This document shows positions 27,471 through 30,552 of a DNA stretch of 30,552 nucleotides, in pieces; within the stretch, counting starts at the first letter, position 1, and each line of letters begins with the position of its first letter. Source of the stretch: Armadillidium nasatum (taxonomy: Eukaryota; Arthropoda; Malacostraca; Isopoda; Armadillidiidae); NCBI GenBank assembly GCA_009176605.1, contig SEYY01023204.1, forward strand, positions 1 through 30,552, read 5' to 3'. The position numbers and the translations under genes were made by a program. Below the pieces are notes generated by a model, which ran no database searches, was not told the DNA's origin, and saw nothing but the letters and a program-made list of their open reading frames with translations.

Positions 27471-28060
27471 TTCCTGTTCAATTCAAACTCTCAATTCTTT
27501 ATTTACTTAAATGTACCAGCTGTAATGCGTAGTTTGTTGGTCAAGCTGGTCTACAATTAAAAGTGAGGATTGATAAGCATAAAAGAGTTTCCTTTAAGAA
27601 CAAACCTTCCTCTTTGCTTTCCTGTATACACTGCTATAAAAGACCATGGAGATACTCACCCTTTTGCTTCTTCTAATTTCTCTATCCTTCACCATGCGTC
27701 TTCCCTTCTTGATCGTAGGATATTAGAGTTTTATAAGTTAAAACACATTGCCCATCCTTAACTGATCAAGTTTCTTCTATTACCCTTTTCCCTAAATAAT
27801 GAAGTCCTTTTTCCCAAAATAGTTACGCATTTTTATTCTTATTTATTTTATTTAAATATCAATATTATTACTTTATTTTTATTATTTTATTGTAATTATT
27901 TTTTTTTACTATCTTATATATAATTAATGAATTTATATTTTAATTGTATTTTAAAATACAAATCTGACAAATTTTGTTTGTGCTGAAGACGGACCGAGAT
28001 ACTGTGTGAAACGTTCACAGTGTATTAAATGAGTATGTGGAAGCCCTTAGTATTGTCTTT
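27471..28060 (+). pseudogene. Penelope-like element remnant (GIY-YIG endonuclease region)
   Basis: In one frame, after an in-frame TAG at 27530-27532, the sequence reads 'FVGQAGLQLKVRIDKHKR' (27533-27586), which fits the YVGxTG...R...HKR pattern of the GIY-YIG nuclease of Penelope-like retroelements. It is preceded by a Cys-containing 'CTSCNA' segment, as is usual there. After a frameshift between about 27590 and 27640 a second frame (to 27761) carries 'NFSILHHASSLLDRRILEFYKLKH', matching the later ILh...R..lE part of the domain. The order and spacing agree. A hammerhead-like motif about 220 bp further on fits the terminal repeats of this class. No intact RT is visible. The element is a dead fragment. 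Confidence 0.65.
27983..28012 (+). ncRNA. Degenerate hammerhead-like motif
   Basis: CTGAAGA at 27983-27989 and GAAAC at 28008-28012 match the two conserved core strands of a hammerhead ribozyme. The 18 nt between them does not form a good stem II, so any ribozyme is decayed or the match is chance. Its location downstream of a GIY-YIG remnant raises the odds, because Penelope-like terminal repeats often hold hammerheads. Confidence 0.3.
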
Positions 28061-28113
28061 AACCTTTTTAATTAGATTAAGATTCATTAGGAAAGAAGAT
28101 ATCTCATTTCTTT

Positions 28114-28324
28114 ATATATATATATTATTATATATATATGATATATATATATTATATATATTATAGTATATAGATATATATATATATTATATATATATAA
28201 TATTATATATATATATATATAAATATATATATATATTTATATTTATATAATTATTATATATATATATAGTATATATATATAGTATATATAGTTATTATAT
28301 ATATATATTTATAAATATAAATAT
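28114..28324. repeat. (TA)n microsatellite 18, degenerate
   Basis: TA-rich tract with many phase breaks and scattered TAG and TTA interruptions. Confidence 0.9.
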
Positions 28325-28436
28325 TAGTGGATGACATAGCGTATTCGCATCTCATCCGCCACTTTAAGAAGAATTCAACATTCGCATTCGCATCGCATCC
28401 GCAAAAGAGAATATGAAACATTCTGTCATCATTTTA
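28325..28436. repeat. Short CGCATCCGC / ATTCGC repeat island
   Basis: A few copies of ATTCGCAT and CGCATCCGC (28341-28403) between two degenerate TA tracts; unassigned. Confidence 0.5.
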
Positions 28437-28458
28437 TAATATAATATAGTACTACTAT

Positions 28459-28501
<43 letters not shown>

Positions 28502-28560
28502 TATATTATTATTATATATTATATATATATTATATATATATATATATATATATTATAGAT
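28437..28560. repeat. (TA)n microsatellite 19, degenerate
   Basis: Interrupted TA tract directly upstream of the sequence leading into the transposase-like pseudogene. Confidence 0.9.
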
Positions 28561-28768
28561 ATTAGACTGGTCCAAGCTTATATACTAAAAAAATTTTTTT
28601 TGATTTTTCCATTGGGCCATTGGCCAAAAGTGTGCACATTAGTAAACAAAGGATCCCCTAAAAGTTTCAGATCGATCGAAGGTGGTTAAACCGTCCCGCA
28701 TTTTGCCTAAAGTTTGGGAAAATTGCGTCTTTTGACCGAAAGCTAAAATTCCAACTCAAATGCCTTAA

Positions 28769-30552
28769 CATGCCATCAATAAAGTGGAAAAATTGTATAA
28801 AGAATTGTCAAATATACAAAAGAGCTCTTCACGGAAATCCAAAATTCAAGAAGAACGTGAGCTTGCATTTAAATCTAAGCTAGAAGATCTATTTGACACT
28901 GCCGCTGCAGATACTGTATCACAAATGACTAAAACAGAAGATATTCAATTTCTCGAATTACAACGACAGAAAGGACGTCCAGGCTGCGTGGTTGGTGTTG
29001 ATTTAAAGTTGGCAAGGCTTGAAGAAAGGAAAGCTGACAGGAAAGCCAGATTGGAGGAAGCTAAGAGAAAAGAACAATCTACTACAGCAAACCCAAGAAA
29101 ACGTAATTTTTTTTTTATAATTTTTAAATAATTTTTCATTATTATTATTACTCAAATACTCATCTTTTGTCTGTGACGAAGTTCAACTCTCTTTCACAGA
29201 ATGAACAAAAAAAGATTATCTCATTTAATACTAATTTTTTTTCTCTCTTCTCTTCCACAGATGAAGAACAAATAGAGCTTTATTCGAGCTCTGATTCAGA
29301 ACTATCAGAAGAAGAACCGATGGACACATTATACTCTCCTGTTTTGGACAGTAAAGATCCGGAATCAGGAAACCAGGCTGATGTTGAGGCATGTGCTTCT
29401 GTCTCCAAAAGAAAAAGATAACGCAGTGGAACTCAAGTTGTCAATGAAAAACTATCCATGTTACTGGACAGATGCAACATTTAGGACAGGAACGCCATGC
29501 AAATATTATTTGCAACAGCTGAGGCGTTAGATGTTAACACTGAAGAAATAATTCTGAGCCGCAGCACTATTAGAAGACATAGAAATTCATTCAGGCAACA
29601 AAGAGCAGATAAAATAAAAAATAAATTTCAAAATAAGAAATTGGAGGGAAGAGTTGAACACTGGGATGGTAAGATGTTACCAAACATCTTCAAGAAAGAA
29701 AATGTAGAGAGGTTGGCCATTCTTGTGAGCAATGGAGAAGAGGAGCAGCTTTTAGGAGTACCAGCTTTAGAGAATAGTACAGGATATTCCCAGTCAAAAG
29801 CTGTAGCTGAAAGTTTAAAAGACTGGAGGTTAGCGGAAAATGCAATAGCAATGTGTTTCGACACTACATCGTCAAACACTGGTCATAGTAAGGGAGCCTG
29901 TACTCTGCTGGAGAAAGCATTAGAAAAAGACCTGATATATTTGTCCTGTCGCCATCATATTTTGGAGGTGATCCTAAAAGCACTTTTCGATTGAAAAATG
30001 GGGTTAACCACTGGTCCTCAACCAGAAATATTCAGAATATTCCAGACTCAGTACAAAGTAGGAATTGTGGACCAGGTAATTCAACATGCCCTATTAAAAT
30101 ATCAAGACGAAGTTATGTTTGATTTTTCATGGGAAAAATCTCTCCGGAGAATGTAAAATTTAGGACTCCTGGAGCATTCAGTCACACCCGATAGATGGCA
30201 AAAGCCATTTATTCACTTAAAAATATTTTTGTTTCGAGAGCAGTTTCCATTAACAGAAGCAGAATACAACTCGTTGAGGGACATCAATTTATTTATTATT
30301 ATTTTATATGTTAAAATGTGGTTTACTGCTTCCAATGCTATCACAGCTCTAAACTCAGATTTTAAATTAATCAAAAATACATTAGAATATGGAGAAATTG
30401 ACAGAGGTGTTTCGAAGAAAGTTTTACAGAAGTTCTTAAATCATTTATGGTACCTTAACCTAGAGCACGTTTGTTTTGCTTTATTTGATGAGAATGTCTC
30501 GGAAGTAATAAAAAAGGAAATAGCCGAAAAGATTTTGTCTTATAAAGATGAA
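28769..30552 (+). pseudogene. Transposase-like multi-exon pseudogene, partial at window edge
   Basis: Open from 28769 with no ATG in frame before the charged N-terminal part, so an upstream exon or lost start is likely. Exon 1 (to 29102) has 'QKGRPGCVVGVDLKLARLEERKADRKARLEE', a charged probable coiled-coil region. Exon 2 starts at 29261 with an acidic Ser/Glu segment. The same frame then continues to the window end with no frameshift, but with stops at 29419 (TAA), 29482 (TAG), 29992 (TGA) and 30154 (TAA). Motifs include 'CFDTTSSNTG' and, about 35 residues on, 'CRHHILE', an order that recalls the Asp...Cys-x2-His segments of hAT-like RNase-H-fold transposases. A later region contains 'LKIFLFREQFPLT' and 'NHLWYLNLEHVCFALFDENV'. 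I recognise it as an uncharacterised transposon-type protein recurrent in invertebrates, but the superfamily is not certain. Confidence 0.65.
29103..29260 (+). other. Predicted spliceosomal intron in the pseudogene
   Basis: 158 bp with GT at 29103, branch-point-like TACTAAT at 29229-29235, a long pyrimidine tract and CAG at 29258-29260. Removing it joins the two open frames in phase (codon split after its first base). Confidence 0.7.

Overview
This window is non-coding, repeat-dominated DNA from an animal nuclear genome, most likely an arthropod and plausibly a crustacean. It is very AT-rich, has no bacterial-style gene packing, and is built almost entirely of transposable-element remains separated by about twenty (TA)n microsatellites. 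The arthropod assignment rests on a TATA box followed by a TCAGT-type initiator in the LTR element and on LINE/Penelope-like fragments of kinds common in arthropods. The decapod/crustacean idea is an impression from LINE protein fragments and is not proven.

Layout. 1-5.3 kb: (TA)n arrays with AT-rich filler, a candidate tRNA-derived SINE on the minus strand (1074-1595) and a short minisatellite (3.13-3.41 kb). 5.3-7.26 kb: a large foldback (inverted-repeat) element with a near-perfect inner palindrome around a (TA)n core and an (AAT)n expansion in one arm only. 7.26-9.9 kb: unassigned AT-rich DNA with interleaved inverted repeats near 8.15 kb. 9917-10957: a non-autonomous piggyBac-like element with TTAA target duplications and matching terminal inverted repeats. 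11466-15369: an LTR retrotransposon inserted in a (TA)n tract, with two ~930-bp LTRs and one intact 367-aa Gag plus protease-like ORF, but no reverse transcriptase, RNase H or integrase core. 15.44-16.47 kb: minus-strand LINE fragment. 16.47-19.9 kb: a degenerate 62-bp satellite built from two 31-bp halves. 20.35-20.68 kb: small repeats. 20.7-23.32 kb: long (TA)n, then a plus-strand LINE ending in poly(A). 23.6-24.63 kb: dispersed repeat and a 31-bp monomer array related to the satellite. 24.72-27.13 kb: third LINE copy, minus strand. 27.45-28.06 kb: Penelope-like fragment with a broken GIY-YIG region and a hammerhead-like motif. 28.77-30.55 kb (runs off the edge): a transposase-like pseudogene with a well-formed intron and four in-frame stops.

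The most notable signal lies in the LTRs. Between the TCAGT initiator and the AATAAA signal (so probably in R, present at both ends of the RNA) sit nine short hairpins. Each has a 6-7 bp stem closed by a C-G pair over a CTGA or CAGA loop (constant core C-CWGA-G). The stems differ in sequence, and repeat copies change on both sides so that pairing is kept. This looks like a selected structured RNA module in a non-autonomous gag-only element. No cellular host gene could be supported in the window.
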